Part shown: positions 11,727-22,912 of the stretch, one piece after another
Position numbering within the stretch: position 1 is the first letter of the stretch
How the letters are laid out: every line of letters starts with the position of its first letter
Assembly (NCBI GenBank): GCA_022702545.1
Contig: JAHRBC010000003.1
Coordinates: forward strand, 558,001 to 622,000
Direction: 5' to 3'
Length of the DNA: 64,000 nucleotides
Source of the DNA: Phycomyces nitens
Lineage: Eukaryota; Mucoromycota; Mucoromycetes; Mucorales; Phycomycetaceae
Notes under the pieces: model-generated
What the model was told of the DNA's origin: nothing
Seen by the model: only the letters and a program-made list of their open reading frames with translations
The model's database searches: none
Translations under genes and position numbers: made by a program

Positions 11727-12385
11727 GTTGAGGCTCCAAATCACAAACTTCATGTTATATTTCCGGCGTGGTTTCGCATAGAGTCTTGGCATTTTCATCG
11801 TTTCAAAGTTTTTCTTATATATCTGGTAGACACACACCTCTTCCGTTGACTCTTGTTAAAGTAGAGAATAAAACAAAATACCCTTCGTATTCTTGTCAGA
11901 TTTTTTTTTTCATTTATTAATTTGTCTGTGCGTGATGCTTGAATTATTAGGGCGTCTTTTTTATATATATTTTATTTTTATTTGGGAATCTATTTCAATT
12001 ACCAATTACCAATTATTATTATTATTATTATTATTGCAAGGATTGCCACCTTGAACCCCCCCTCTTTTTTTTTTAATTACATATAGATAGATTAGGCCTA
12101 CTTTTTATAGTGTAGACATAAAGAGCAATCGAAATACACTCTAATGTACATTTAAGCTATATATCCTTGCTTGAGCCCTTTCTTTTTTATCCTTTTGCTT
12201 GACCTCCCTTTCATTTATACAAGCTCCATTTTCTTTATTCTTCCCAAAAGAAAAAAAAAGCCCTTGTGCATTTCATATCATACACCCTTTCCCACATGGC
12301 AACTTAATCCTTCATTCCCTTGTTTATTTTGTTGACTTGGATTTATTCGATCAAACACAAAAAGAATCCGGACGGAACAACCTCT
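11727..12385. other. Intergenic between convergent genes
   Basis: Convergent 3' UTR region, with an (ATT)n tract at about 12014-12035 and T-rich runs. No gene seen. Confidence 0.5.
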
Positions 12386-12891
12386 CTAAAGCTTCTCACC
12401 AGCCTCGGCCTCAGCAAGGAACTGCTTGATGAAAGCCTCCTCATCGGAAGAGCTGGCCTTGATAGGGGGGGTGGCAGGCTGAGCGGGCTTGGGCTTCATG
12501 GCATAAGCGGTACCAGCAATAGCATAGGCAGAGATGAATCCAATGGAAAGCTAAAAAAAGGTAAAGGCCCAATTAACATTATTCACTCTTGCTTGTCTGT
12601 GTCGCGTGTGAATTATAGATTATATGCCCCTGCTGGGCAGAATAGATATATATTTAAAGATAAATATATTTATATTTATATTTTTATATTATAAATAAAC
12701 ACGAATTGGCCTGCTTTTGTTAGGGCACTTTAGGAGTCAAAATTGTGTCTTTTTTTCTTCTTTTTTTTTTGGTTGATGATTTTCGGCTGCTTTCTTCTGC
12801 ATTGTAATAATAAAAAATAGTCGAAAATATAGAGGAAACTTACAATGTGGAAAGGAACCTTCTTGCCAGCGATAACGTAATGTCCAGCCAT
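12386..12891 (-). CDS. ATP19: Mitochondrial F1Fo-ATP synthase subunit k (Atp19)
   Basis: Two exons, 12891-12844 and 12550-12386, encode 70 residues. The start is MAGHYVIAGKKVPFHIL, followed by one hydrophobic helix (SIGFISAYAIAGTAYA), a Pro-rich linker and an acidic tail SSSDEEAFIKQFLAEAE. Yeast Atp19 is about 68 residues and has the same plan: a GK-x-(V/I)PPH-type N-terminus, a single membrane helix and a DEExFI tail. It belongs to the dimer-stabilising accessory part of the Fo sector in the inner mitochondrial membrane. The 293-nt intron (12551-12843) is long for this genome. The gene is divergent from the LAT1 gene, also mitochondrial. Confidence 0.85.
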
Positions 12892-12988
12892 TATTGAAAT
12901 GAAGTTTTTTGGGTCGTTAAAGGTCAGAAAACAATGTGTCGCCCCTTTTTTGTTTTTGGATTCGACAAGGGCGGGTCGGAGATAATCC

Positions 12989-13014
12989 TCGACGTCACAT
13001 TGATATGACGTCGA
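12989..13014. promoter_or_regulatory. CRE-like perfect inverted repeat in the ATP19-LAT1 divergent promoter
   Basis: TCGACGTCA (12989-12997), an 8-nt spacer and TGACGTCGA (13006-13014) form a perfect 9+9 inverted repeat, each arm holding an ATF/CREB-type TGACGTC core. It lies 98-123 nt upstream of the ATP19 start and about 630 nt upstream of LAT1. bZIP (ATF/CREB) binding is inferred from the core motif. Confidence 0.5.
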
Positions 13015-13640
13015 CTAATGTGGTTTGAAGACCGGGCTAAGAAACCAGTCCGTCCGTCCAGCCAAATGGTGCTGAAAAGAGAATACGAGTATTTCAATGA
13101 TAGTTTTCCCATATATACAGTTTGCGTGCTCCGACTTTTTTTCTTTTACAGAATACATCTATGTATAAATGTATTATAAAATGTATATAAAGACACCACT
13201 TTAGATGTAATAGATCGACTGTCCTAGCAATCTTTGTATTATTATATTATCTGTGTGTCCCGTTTGGATCCTATGGACAAACCAAAGAATGTTCCGTTAA
13301 TTTATCGAGTTATTTGGACTTGTGGGTGCTGATTCTTCGTACAGGTCATCAAGCAGCCGACAAGGTACAAAAGAGAGCCAGTCAAAGCAAATAAAAACTT
13401 CTTTATGCCCAACCTCTCTTTGCAACACTACCAGAAAGAGTCACGAACACACTACTTTTTCCCTTTTTTTTTTCTTTGGGTAGTTGGGATGGGGTTGTTA
13501 TTCCAGTCGCGCATCAATTTTTTCTTCCCGTGTTTTTCCATGTTTTTACCAGCACAAAAAGCTGGGCCTTCTTGAGTTTTCTCTCTCACTCTTCTTCCTC
13601 TTTACACCCTCTTTCTCTATTCACTTGACAAATCTTCATA
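13015..13640. other. Rest of the divergent ATP19/LAT1 promoter region
   Basis: No gene is seen. There are T-rich and CT-rich tracts, the last one (about 13570-13620, TTCTCTCTCACTCTTCTTCC type) just before the LAT1 ATG, as expected of a fungal 5' leader. Confidence 0.45.
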
Positions 13641-15818
13641 ATGTCCACTGCTAGACGTCAAATCCTCAGAGCCTCTGTTGGTCTGTCCACCACTGCCCGC
13701 TTGACTGCAACCAGAGCAAGTGCCAGAGCCCTCCCTCTCTTGGCCCAGCAGAGTGCCCGCGCATTCTCTTCTTCGAGGTAATAGTCATTCTTTATTGATC
13801 TTTCTTATCTGACCATTCCGTAGCCCTTCCAAGTTCGTCGCCCTCCGCGCATGGGCTCAGGGTGCCATTGCAAAGGAAGCCAGACTCTACAGCGCAAAGG
13901 GTAAAGTTCGACGCGATAGAGCACCCCCCAACATTTTCCCGGGAACTCTGAAACTAACGATGATTGTGTTTAGCTTACCCTTCCCATAACATCATTGCCA
14001 TGCCTGCCCTTTCCCCCACGTAAGAATGCACCACAGACTCCATTGTCCAGATCTAACCTATGTTTCTACTGATAGCATGACACAGGGTGGTATTGGTGTC
14101 TGGCAAAAGAAGGTCGGTGACGAGATCCAGCCTGGAGATGTCCTGGTAGAGATCGAGACCGACAAGGCCCAGATGGACTTTGAGTGCCAGGATGAGGGCT
14201 TTGTGGCCAAGATCTTTGCCAAGACTGGTGATAAGGATGTTCCTGTTGGAAAGGTAATCAGATCGCATCATTTGATATCATTATGTCCAGCACACACATA
14301 TATATGTATATATATATCTAATACTTTCTTCAAAGCCTATTGCCATCCTCGTCGAGAATGCTGATGATGTCGCTGCCTTTGAAGACTTTACCATCGAGGA
14401 TGCTGGTGCTCCTGCTTCTTCTGCTGCTCCCACCCAGGAAGCCGCTCCTGCCAAAGAAGAGGCTCCCGCAAAGGAAGAGGCTCCTGCCAAGGAAGAACCC
14501 GTCCAGACCTCTTCTGGATCATCCAATGGTAATAATATAGTGTTATTTATTCTGGGAGTGGGTAAAATCCGGGTACCCAAAGATTAGAGACTCAATCTTT
14601 ATTTTCTTTTCCATGGTTCCACAGGTGAAATCAAGGCAAGTCCCTATGCAAAGGTAAGCCAAGTTTGTCCCGGCTGGTAACCATTTTGTTGGGGTCTACA
14701 GCCATTTGATTTAATCGGGCCAATCTTTGACATTTGAACCATGTTTTTTTGTTTTTAGACTGTTGCTAGAGAACGTGGTATTGACATCTCTTTGATCAAG
14801 GGTACTGGCCCTGATGGTCGCGTTGTAAAGGAGGATGTCGATAACTACAAGCCTGGTAAGTTTTATGGGCATAATGTGGGCAGACATCATGATATATATA
14901 TATTTATATTAAATTGCAATTACTGTTACCTTGTGCACATTTAGCTGCTTCTGCTGCTGCCGCTGCTCCTGCTGCTCCTGCCGCTGCCGCTCCTGCTGCT
15001 GCCCCCATTCCTGCTGCCTATTCTCCAAAGTCTGCTACTGGTGATGCCTTTGTTGACATCCCCACCACCAACATGCGCAAGATCATCGCCTCTCGTTTGG
15101 CCGAGTCCAAGCAGACTGTTCCCCACTACTACATTACTGTAGAGATCAACATGGACAAGACCAACAAGCTCCGTGAGGTCCTCAACAAGTCTGCCGATGG
15201 AAAGTACAAGCTCTCTGTCAATGACTTTATCATCAAGGCTTCCGCTCTTGCCCTCAAGAAGGTTCCCGAAGTCAACTCTGCATGGCAGGGTGACTTTATC
15301 CGCCAGTAAGTTGCAACTTTTAAGCAAGGGATTCTTTTATTATTTTGGATCTAGCGCGCAAGACACTCACAATTAATGTTACTAGGTACAACAGCGCAGA
15401 CATCTGTGTCGCTGTCTCCACCCCTACTGGTCTGATTACTCCCATTGTTGCCAGTGCCGAGACCAAGGGTCTTTCTGCCATCTCTGCCCAGGTCAAGGAC
15501 ATGGCCGCACGTGCACGTAACGGCAAGCTCGCACCTGCCGAGTACCAGGGTGGTAGCTTCACCATCTCCAACTTGGGTATGTTTGGTGTCTCCAACTTCA
15601 CTGCCATCATCAACCCTCCCCAGTCCTGCATTCTTGCCATTGGTGGTACTTCCCAAAAGGTTGTCGTCGATGAGACAAAGGAGACTGGCTTTGGTGTCCG
15701 CAATGTGATGGAGGTCACTCTCAGCTCTGACCACCGTGTGGTTGATGGTGCTGTTGGTGCCACCTGGCTCCAGGCCTTTAGAGAGTACATGGAGAACCCT
15801 TTGAAGATGATGCTCTAA
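13641..15818 (+). CDS. LAT1: Dihydrolipoamide acetyltransferase, E2 of pyruvate dehydrogenase
   Basis: E2 core of the mitochondrial pyruvate dehydrogenase complex; transfers the acetyl group from lipoamide to CoA. Nine exons (13641-13777, 13824-13900, 13974-14019, 14076-14253, 14336-14528, 14625-14653, 14759-14855, 14945-15305, 15386-15818) give 516 residues. The N-terminus is an Arg/Ser/Ala-rich presequence ([14 protein letters not shown]). One lipoyl domain follows, with the lipoylated Lys in [12 protein letters not shown]. Then come a flexible linker of [12 protein letters not shown] repeats, the E1/E3-binding domain ([32 protein letters not shown]), an Ala/Pro-rich linker and the catalytic domain ending with [10 protein letters not shown], the active-site His/Asp motif. 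Length and order match fungal E2 with a single lipoyl domain. Confidence 0.96.
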
Positions 15819-16320
15819 ATATTTCATATCTTTTCTTCTTCTTCTAAAAACGCAGCCAAAAATATTCACATTTATACACACACACACACCTACACTTTCA
15901 CCCAATAACTCACTACCACAAGATTCTTCTTTAATACAGTTTTTACACTTGGTTTTCAGACCTTTTATTTTTTTCTTCAAAGCAACAATCAGTAACAGCT
16001 AAATCGACACTGCAAGTCACGAGATTACGCATTACTCAATTGTAAGATGTTGGTCAACACTTCTTTACTCTTTACACATCGCAATCTACATTTCGGAATC
16101 AACTTTCTTGAATCATCTTATTGTTTGGGAGCAGACCTTGTCAATTAACAAGTCCCAAGACTCGTAAATTCATATCGTATAAATCTTGCCAACAAGAGTT
16201 TGATTACAGCTCGGACAAACTGGCAACAGTCGGTTCTGATATACTATCAGCAGCATATCAGAAACATTACTGCTGCAAATAAGGTGCCAAACATTGATTT
16301 GATGTTTATATCTCTCTTTC
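15819..16320. other. LAT1 3' flank
   Basis: 3' UTR-like T/A-rich DNA with a (CA)n tract near 15875-15895. No gene seen. Confidence 0.45.
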
Positions 16321-17710
16321 TTGCTTTGGTTTCTGTTTATTAAAAAAAATGAAGCACACCTCCATCCTTTGTGGAAAACTAGTATTCTTGTTAGTTCATA
16401 TAGTCAAAGACTTGGTTTACGTTGTGTCGGTTCAACGGTATCCATAGCAAATGAACTAAAAGAGACGGACCACATTGCTGAAGCCAGTCTTACGGAAGCG
16501 TATAAGCAATATCTAATGAAACACGCAGCACAGCTTTCGCTAAAGAAGATAGGTGCATACTTTAAAGTATATGCTCATATCCTCTCTATCGTGATGCTTC
16601 ACCCAGAATACTTGGAATCCCATCCCCAGCATTCTACACAAGCAAACAACTGGATACAATTTTGGGGGTCCAATTATAAACACTGTTTTTGAACACCCCA
16701 ATCTAAAAAGTAATGTGGGGGCGAGTCTGTAAATGTACGCTCTTCAGAAGCAAAGAAAGCAGCACACCAAAGTGAAGAGACGTATAAGAAATATACTGGA
16801 GACAAGATTGTAGAACACTAGTTGATGTTTTGAACGGTGAAATCTATATTGGACAAACATACAGTAACAAGTATTTTGGTCACCATACAAAGCTCTCGAG
16901 GGAAACCAAGATTATTACCGATCAGTTCTACACTTGCAAACACGTTGAAGAAAAAGAAGAAGAAAAATGATCACTAAAGGTCCATGGCATACAGCTGGCT
17001 GGTGTAGAAGGGGAGATGGTGGAGACACGCCTTGTCAAAAATGGCCTGTGTGTTCTTTACGTCTGTCAACTTGCAAGGACAACATTTATCGTGTTTGGTC
17101 CCTAACAAAGCGCCTTTTGGAAACAGAAAGAGGCTGTTTAGCAATATCCAGAACTTGCCAAAAGATGAATAAATCTGCAAAAGATCATTAAATCAATATG
17201 CCCAAGAAAAAAAAGACATTTGGAACGCTCTCCAAACCAATTCTGACATTGAGAGCTCTCCTGTCGCTTGCTTTCACTGATGATTACAGATATATCAACT
17301 GGGCTAGGGTTAACTGGCTCCCATCTACATGCTACAGCACCAAGGCATATGACGGGTCACTCTTAGCTCTTCTTTCATCACCACCCTTTATTTGATAGAG
17401 ACGAGTGACCTGAACATCGTTAATCTTAGGGGACACCTATAAAGTGCAGGATGTTACACAACATATTTCCACTGTCCCGGCCAAAAAGCTTGGACACGAC
17501 TACTTGGATTCTGTCCGGGTCGCGTCTAGACATTTGGCCTTTTTCTATTCGACTATAAAAAAATATCATAACCACAAGATTAAAGGATGAACTCAAAAGA
17601 AGACTGGACCATACGTACCCAAGTTTATTAAAGTCAAAGAAGAAGATCGCAGCCAGTTTATATTGGAGCTTGATGACAAATATTGTACTTTAACTTTGGG
17701 GGCACATTAA
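16321..17710 (+). pseudogene. Decayed protein-coding gene, unrecognised family
   Basis: Protein-like segments follow one another on the plus strand but in changing frames and with internal stops. They include LTEAYKQYLMKHAAQLSLKK and IGAYFKVYAHILSIVM (frame of 16321-16692), then SSEAKKAAHQSEETYKKYTG, then VLNGEIYIGQTYSNKYFGHH running to a stop near 16970, then HALSKMACVFFTSVNLQGQH with CLVPNKAPFGNRKRLFSNIQ, then a segment with QEKKDIWNALQTNSDIESS. Last is DVTQHISTVPAKKLGHDYLD leading to SRHLAFFYSTIKKYHNHKI, a TGA, and KTGPYVPKFIKVKEEDRSQF, which ends at a TAA near 17710. The stops and frame changes point to an old inactivated gene or element. I do not recognise the family and have not tried to restore it. 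Terminal repeats typical of a transposon were not seen. Confidence 0.45.
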
Positions 17711-18521
17711 GGAATGAATGAGGAACAATTCAACCTACTCACGAGTGTTTATACGGCTTGGAAACATATCGTACGAAATAAAGTAACTTTACAAAAAAGA
17801 TAAAAGATCTTGTTCTTGATTTAATAAAGCCATCTCCTGCAAACAAAATTGTATATTTTTTGACGACTGCAGGTTCAGTTCCATCTTAATTGGTGGCCAA
17901 GGATGGCTAGAAAAGAAAGTATGGTTACTATTCGCTCAAAACGTGCTTTAAACCTTTTCATCTTTGCAGCAATCTCTTGTCATGTAAAGGGTTTTGAAGC
18001 AAAAATAGTTTGAGGGGGGAGGGGAGGGGAGGCAACACTGATGGTATTTTTGCTACATTTATCTATTAAAAAAAATCATTGGTACTCTAGATTAACCCAA
18101 TGCACCTTTACAGCATTTAATGATTAATACGCAGGTATCTATACAACCCCTAAAGTAAAAAACAAGTCTTTATAAATACAAGATATCAACAGGTGTTATT
18201 TCCAACCTCATCATTCACCCTTTCTTTACATACAATTGAAAGATGTTTTATTCAAAAGCAAAAAAAAAGATCTTTAATGAAATGCCAGGTTCAACACAAA
18301 AGAAGCCGGCTAATCATACTGAAAAAATAATAATATAGTGAATTGGTCACAAAAGATAATTGTAAAGTATGCATTGCTTGTCTTTTGTCTTTTGTCTTTT
18401 TGGATAATTTACAGGCCACAGTGAAAATAAACAACCTTTTAAAGAGTGGGACAAGATGATCATCTCCAATTTACATGTAATAATTACAGGGGCTGTCACA
18501 CTCTTTATCTATAGTACTATA

Positions 18522-18552
<31 letters not shown>

Positions 18553-19132
18553 GGAAAATAAAGATTAGAAGGCAATTTAACAAGGCATATCTTGACACTT
18601 TCAAAACAAAATAACGACACTTTGTATTTTGGCAAAAAGGTGTACTTTTATTATATCCAAATTTGGTAAGACATTATCTGACATTAAAATAAATTGTGAC
18701 CAATAAAAATAGAGATACTGTATAAATACCCTTTTATAGACATCTAGGATTAAAATTGAAAATATCCAAAACAAAAAAGAGAGAGAGATGACCCGAATTT
18801 TTTTTTCAAAAGAAAAAAAAAGGCCAGAAAACCAAGTAAAAATACGGTACACTTTCACACTCTCCCCCTAAACCGCCACCAAAATATTGTTAGTATTGTT
18901 ACTATTCTTCTTCTTGCTTGACTGTTTTCTACAAAGAATCAATAAAAGAGAGAATCCTAGAGAAACAAAGAGATAGGAGAGGATCAATGACGTTGCCATT
19001 TGTTTTTCCAAGACAAAAAAAAAAAGAAAAAACTCAGTTGGCATTTTGCAAGCGCGTCATTTTTTTTTAAAATCACTTTTTTTTTTTCTTGTTTTTTGGA
19101 TAATCTTTACATCTTTCTTTCTTGTCACCATC
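17711..19132. other. Intergenic, AT-rich
   Basis: No gene seen. It contains a G-rich run at 18013-18032 (GGGGGG, GGGG, GGGG, GG separated by single A), a (TTATCA)n repeat at about 18530-18552, and poly-A/poly-T tracts leading into the importin alpha promoter. Confidence 0.5.
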
Positions 19133-21000
19133 ATGGATCCTACATCAGAAGTACGCCGCGGAACTTTCAAGGCTCGTAGCCACTTTAAGCCTGAGGAAGT
19201 CAGACGCAGAAGAGAGACTGCCCAGATTGAGATTAGAAAGCAAAAAAAGGAAGAGAATCTTGCAAAGCGCAGAGTTTTCAATCAAAATGCTCTTGATGAA
19301 GATTCCGAAGACGAAGTAGACACCACAGCCCTTGATGCCCAAGTAAATACAAAGCATTGACAGATACAGATCCACAGGATGTTTATTGATTATTAACATT
19401 TTCATAGCTCGTTGACATTTTGCCTGCCATGGTTGAAGGAGTGTTTTCGAATAATATTGAGGCCGCACTTGATGCAACCAGCCATTTTAGAAAGCTCCTT
19501 TCAAGAGAAAAGAACCCTCCTATTGAGCAGGTTATTGCCTGTGGAGTTGTTCCTCGTTTTGTTGAGTTTTTGAGTTCGGATAACTCTAACCTCCAGGTAA
19601 ATGTTTTTATACATTGGATTCTACGATTTATTATTAGTTTGATAATGTAAAATGGAGTTATTTTGGGGGGGATTCTAAAGATCATGCTCATATTCTAAAC
19701 GTTTTCTTCTTCTTATTCTCTTTAATTTCATTTTTGGAATCTCAGTTTGAGGCCGCATGGGCTTTGACCAACATTGCCTCTGGATCCTCGCACCAGACAC
19801 AGATTGTGATTGAAGCTGGCGCAGTTCCTTGCTTTGTGCAATTGTTGAGCAGCCCTCAGAGCGACGTAAAGGAACAAGCTGTTTGGGCATTGGGTAACAT
19901 TGCTGGTGACAGTCACGCCTGCCGTGATTATGTTCTCCAGGCCAATGCACTTGCTCCCCTGCTCAACATCTTCCACTCTGAAGAGAAGATCTCCATGATC
20001 CGTAATGCTACCTGGACACTCTCCAACTTTTGTCGCGGAAAGAACCCTCAGCCCGATTGGCACTTGGTGAGTAGTAGAATGCAAATTAAAGACAATGATG
20101 GCTAATTTAGCCTTATTGTGTTAGATTGAGCCCGCATTGGGTGCTCTTTCCAAGCTGATCTACTCTACTGATGACGAGGTGTTGGTCGACACTTGCTGGG
20201 CTATCTCTTACCTTTCTGACGGTATGAATGAGCGTATCCAGGCTGTGGTAGAGTCTGGTGTGTGTGGCCAGCTTATCGAGCTTCTCAACCATCCTTCGAC
20301 AACTGTCCAGACACCAGCCCTCCGTTCGGTCGGCAACATTGTGACAGGTGACGACCTCCAGACACAGGAGATCATTAATCAGGGTGCCATTCCTGCTCTG
20401 CTCCACCTCTTGGCCAGCCCTAAAGAAGGAATCCGCAAAGAAGCATGCTGGACAATTTCCAACATCACAGCCGGAAACACCAACCAGATCCAGGCCATCA
20501 TTGATGCCGGTATCATCCAGCCCCTCATCCAGATCTTGGCTTATGGTGACTTTAAGACCAAGAAGGAGGCATGCTGGGCCATCTGCAATGCAACCTCGGG
20601 TGGTCTGAACCGTCCTGAACAGATCAAGTACCTTGTTCAGAATGGCTGCATTAAGCCTCTCTGTGACATCTTGACAGCCATGGACAACAAGATCACCATG
20701 GTTGCCTTGGATGGTCTGGAGAACATTCTCAAGGCTGGTGAAATGGAGAAGCTCAACACAGCTGATGGCATGAACCCTTATGCTCTTCTTATCGAAGAGT
20801 GCAATGGCATTGACTACATTCACTCTCTCCAGTCCCACAAGAACGCAGAAATCTACAAGAAGGCATATCAGGTGATTGACAAGTACTTTAGTGCGGATGA
20901 CGATGAGGACCAGGGTGAGATGGCAGCCGAGATGGAAAATGGCCAGTTCTCGTACCAGCAGATGGGAGCACCCCAGGGAGGCTTTAACTTTGGACAGTAA
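19133..21000 (+). CDS. SRP1: Importin subunit alpha (karyopherin alpha)
   Basis: Adaptor that binds classical nuclear localisation signals and importin beta. Exons 19133-19342, 19408-19596, 19746-20066 and 20125-21000 give 531 residues. The IBB domain is at the N-terminus ([20 protein letters not shown] and [12 protein letters not shown]). About ten ARM repeats follow, with the NLS-binding Trp/Asn ladder visible: [82 protein letters not shown]. The acidic tail ([10 protein letters not shown]) and the GFNFGQ end are typical for fungal Srp1. It is convergent with the GATA factor gene, with 270 nt between the stops. Confidence 0.96.
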
Positions 21001-21270
21001 ATATATATACATACAATCATCATTACAGATCTACACACACTATACAAACACACAAACACACACACACAAACACACACATATATACATGAGGCATTTAAAG
21101 CATGATAGCCAAGCCTCTATATACAATGAAATGGCTCTTTAAAGAGGGGATTGAATTGGTCTGATAAGTGTATATAATTGCTTGTATGTATATAAAAAGT
21201 AGATGCTAAGAAAAAGATGGTTTACAATGAAAGGAAGAGGTATCGACAGAGAGTGTGTTTATATGAAGGG

Positions 21271-22797
21271 TTAGGAATGAATGGCTGCCTCTGCCTGAGT
21301 AACGATGGGATTGAGGAGCTGGATAAGCTGGGAAAGAGCATGCGAATGTTCATGTCGCGCTTGTTTCCGGACTCTGTTCAGACGGTCCACTAGACTGTCA
21401 AAGTCTTCGGCTGGACTGCAGGCCCGGACAAGAGGGGTTGAGATCGGAGAAGAGGACCCAGATGCTGTAAAGGACGACGGGAGGCGGAGACCAGAGAGAA
21501 GAGTTGGGGACGTGGGATTGGGATTGGGATTAGGGTTGGGATTAGGATTGGGATTGGGTGAGGCGGGAGGAAGAGTGAGGTGGGGTAAAGAATATGAGGA
21601 CGATGAAGAAGACGACCGGCGGCGGCCAAAAAATGATTCCAGCCGGACAGCCTGGCGGTCGAGGGAGATTGGTGGCAGGGACATGTTCTCGTCAAAGAAG
21701 ATGTGTGATCTAGAGGTGTCTTGTTGAGTAGTGGCTTGCATTTGAATCTGATCAATTGGCGGCAATACAAAATGTCTTTGTGCCATTGGTGGGGTCTGTG
21801 GCGCATTGCTTGCTGGAGTAAGAATGTCTTGCAAGGGTTGTGATGAAGATGGCAGGGACGTCCTGGGCTGGTGGATCATGACGGTTGGACATACTTCTGC
21901 TTCTGGTGGAGGGGTCATTGGTTTGGGTTCTACAGTCGGGGCATCTAGTCGCTTTGGGATAATATAATCTTCAATGGCAGGTACGCCACAGCTCATTCCA
22001 GAAGATACTTTGGTTGGGTTTATGCTGCGGGGTCGTTTTTCTTTCTTTTCCGTGTCTTTGACTTTGCGTTTTCTAATGACAGACAGGCGAGGAAGCTCGC
22101 AATCGGCTTCTTTGGTTGGAGCCACAACCGTTTCATTGTTGGTGGCTTCAATAGTTGGCTCTTTGGGAGTTGAGGCTTCTTCGTGTTCAAGGTCTTCATC
22201 GCTGGTGCCTTCGTTGATTGCGATTCGCTTTCGTCGCTTGATCACACTTCGTTTCATGCTGACAGGCCGATGTACGTTGTGTAGTTTGTAATACAGTCCA
22301 CACGCATTGCAAATAGTGTTTCCTGCCTCGTCTCGTCGCCACAGTGGAGTGGTTGTGGTGCGGCAATTGGCACACATGAGTGTCTGTTTGTTGACTTGCT
22401 GCTGATTAAAGGCCGGACAGCCTGCGCACGATGCAGAGCCTCCAGTTCCATCGCAACGGCCACCTCCTGGACAAGAGCCACCGTTTCCAGGTCCACCACC
22501 ACAGTCGCTTCCACCGTCTTTTCTCACCAGACTTCTTTTCATGGTTGGTGGTCTAAGGGTATTACGTGCCTTGAGGTATAGTCCACATGCGTTACAGATC
22601 GTGTCGCCATTAGGTGCCCGTCTCCAGAGAGGTGTTGTTGTTGTGCCACAGTTTGCACAGAGGGTAGCTGATACCACATTGGGTGAGGCATCTTTGGATT
22701 TCTTGGGCTTCATCTGGTCTGGAATGACATCTTGTGATGGACTTGATGACCTCGAGATGGATGGGTCGAGAGAAAATGTCGGATGATAAAGTGCCAT
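21271..22797 (-). CDS. Two-finger GATA transcription factor of the SRE/SreA/Fep1/Urbs1 iron-regulator type
   Basis: A single exon encodes 508 residues. The start MALYHPTF (22797) is preferred over the longer open frame, whose extra 40 residues are hydrophobic, lack an ATG start and read through 5'-leader-like DNA. Two GATA zinc fingers are seen, both C-X2-C-X17-C-X2-C (CANCGTTTTPLWRR and CANCRTTTTPLWRR). Between them lies a Cys-rich region with the exact C-X5-C-X8-C-X2-C spacing (CPGGGRC, then C..C in SASCAGC) that is diagnostic of fungal iron-sensing GATA repressors. These bind ATCWGATAA sites and repress siderophore and iron-uptake genes in iron-replete cells. The C-terminus holds a (Asn-Pro)n run, Ser-rich stretches and a short coiled coil (FDSLVDRLNRVRKQARHEH), resembling the C-terminal coiled coil of the family. 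Gene name left open; the functional class is well supported. Confidence 0.9.
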   Translation of the reverse strand: MALYHPTFSLDPSISRSSSPSQDVIPDQMKPKKSKDASPNVVSATLCANCGTTTTPLWRRAPNGDTICNACGLYLKARNTLRPPTMKRSLVRKDGGSDCGGGPGNGGSCPGGGRCDGTGGSASCAGCPAFNQQQVNKQTLMCANCRTTTTPLWRRDEAGNTICNACGLYYKLHNVHRPVSMKRSVIKRRKRIAINEGTSDEDLEHEEASTPKEPTIEATNNETVVAPTKEADCELPRLSVIRKRKVKDTEKKEKRPRSINPTKVSSGMSCGVPAIEDYIIPKRLDAPTVEPKPMTPPPEAEVCPTVMIHQPRTSLPSSSQPLQDILTPASNAPQTPPMAQRHFVLPPIDQIQMQATTQQDTSRSHIFFDENMSLPPISLDRQAVRLESFFGRRRSSSSSSSYSLPHLTLPPASPNPNPNPNPNPNPNPTSPTLLSGLRLPSSFTASGSSSPISTPLVRACSPAEDFDSLVDRLNRVRKQARHEHSHALSQLIQLLNPIVTQAEAAIHS

Positions 22798-22903
22798 TGT
22801 AAACGGGATGAGGAGAAGAGAGATAAAGAAGAGGAGGAGGAAAATGGAAAATGGCAAGAAAATTAAAAAAAAAAAAGAGAAAGACAGGCTGGATTGTTCG
22901 ACA

Positions 22904-22912
22904 ATCAGATAA
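22904..22912 (+). promoter_or_regulatory. ATCAGATAA site upstream of the GATA regulator gene
   Basis: An exact match to the ATCWGATAA consensus known for SreA/Fep1-class repressors, 107-115 nt upstream of the GATA factor ATG. A related ATCTGATTA lies near 23027. Autoregulation is inferred. By base composition about two to three such 9-mers are expected in 64 kb, so only position makes this notable. Confidence 0.35.

Noticed and set aside
20113..21012. 299-codon antisense ORF in importin alpha
   Set aside because: Shadow of a well-supported coding exon; no motif.
21512..21560. Interstitial telomere
   Set aside because: The units are irregular and lie inside a coding exon in frame as (NP)n, so this is a coding repeat rather than a telomere remnant.
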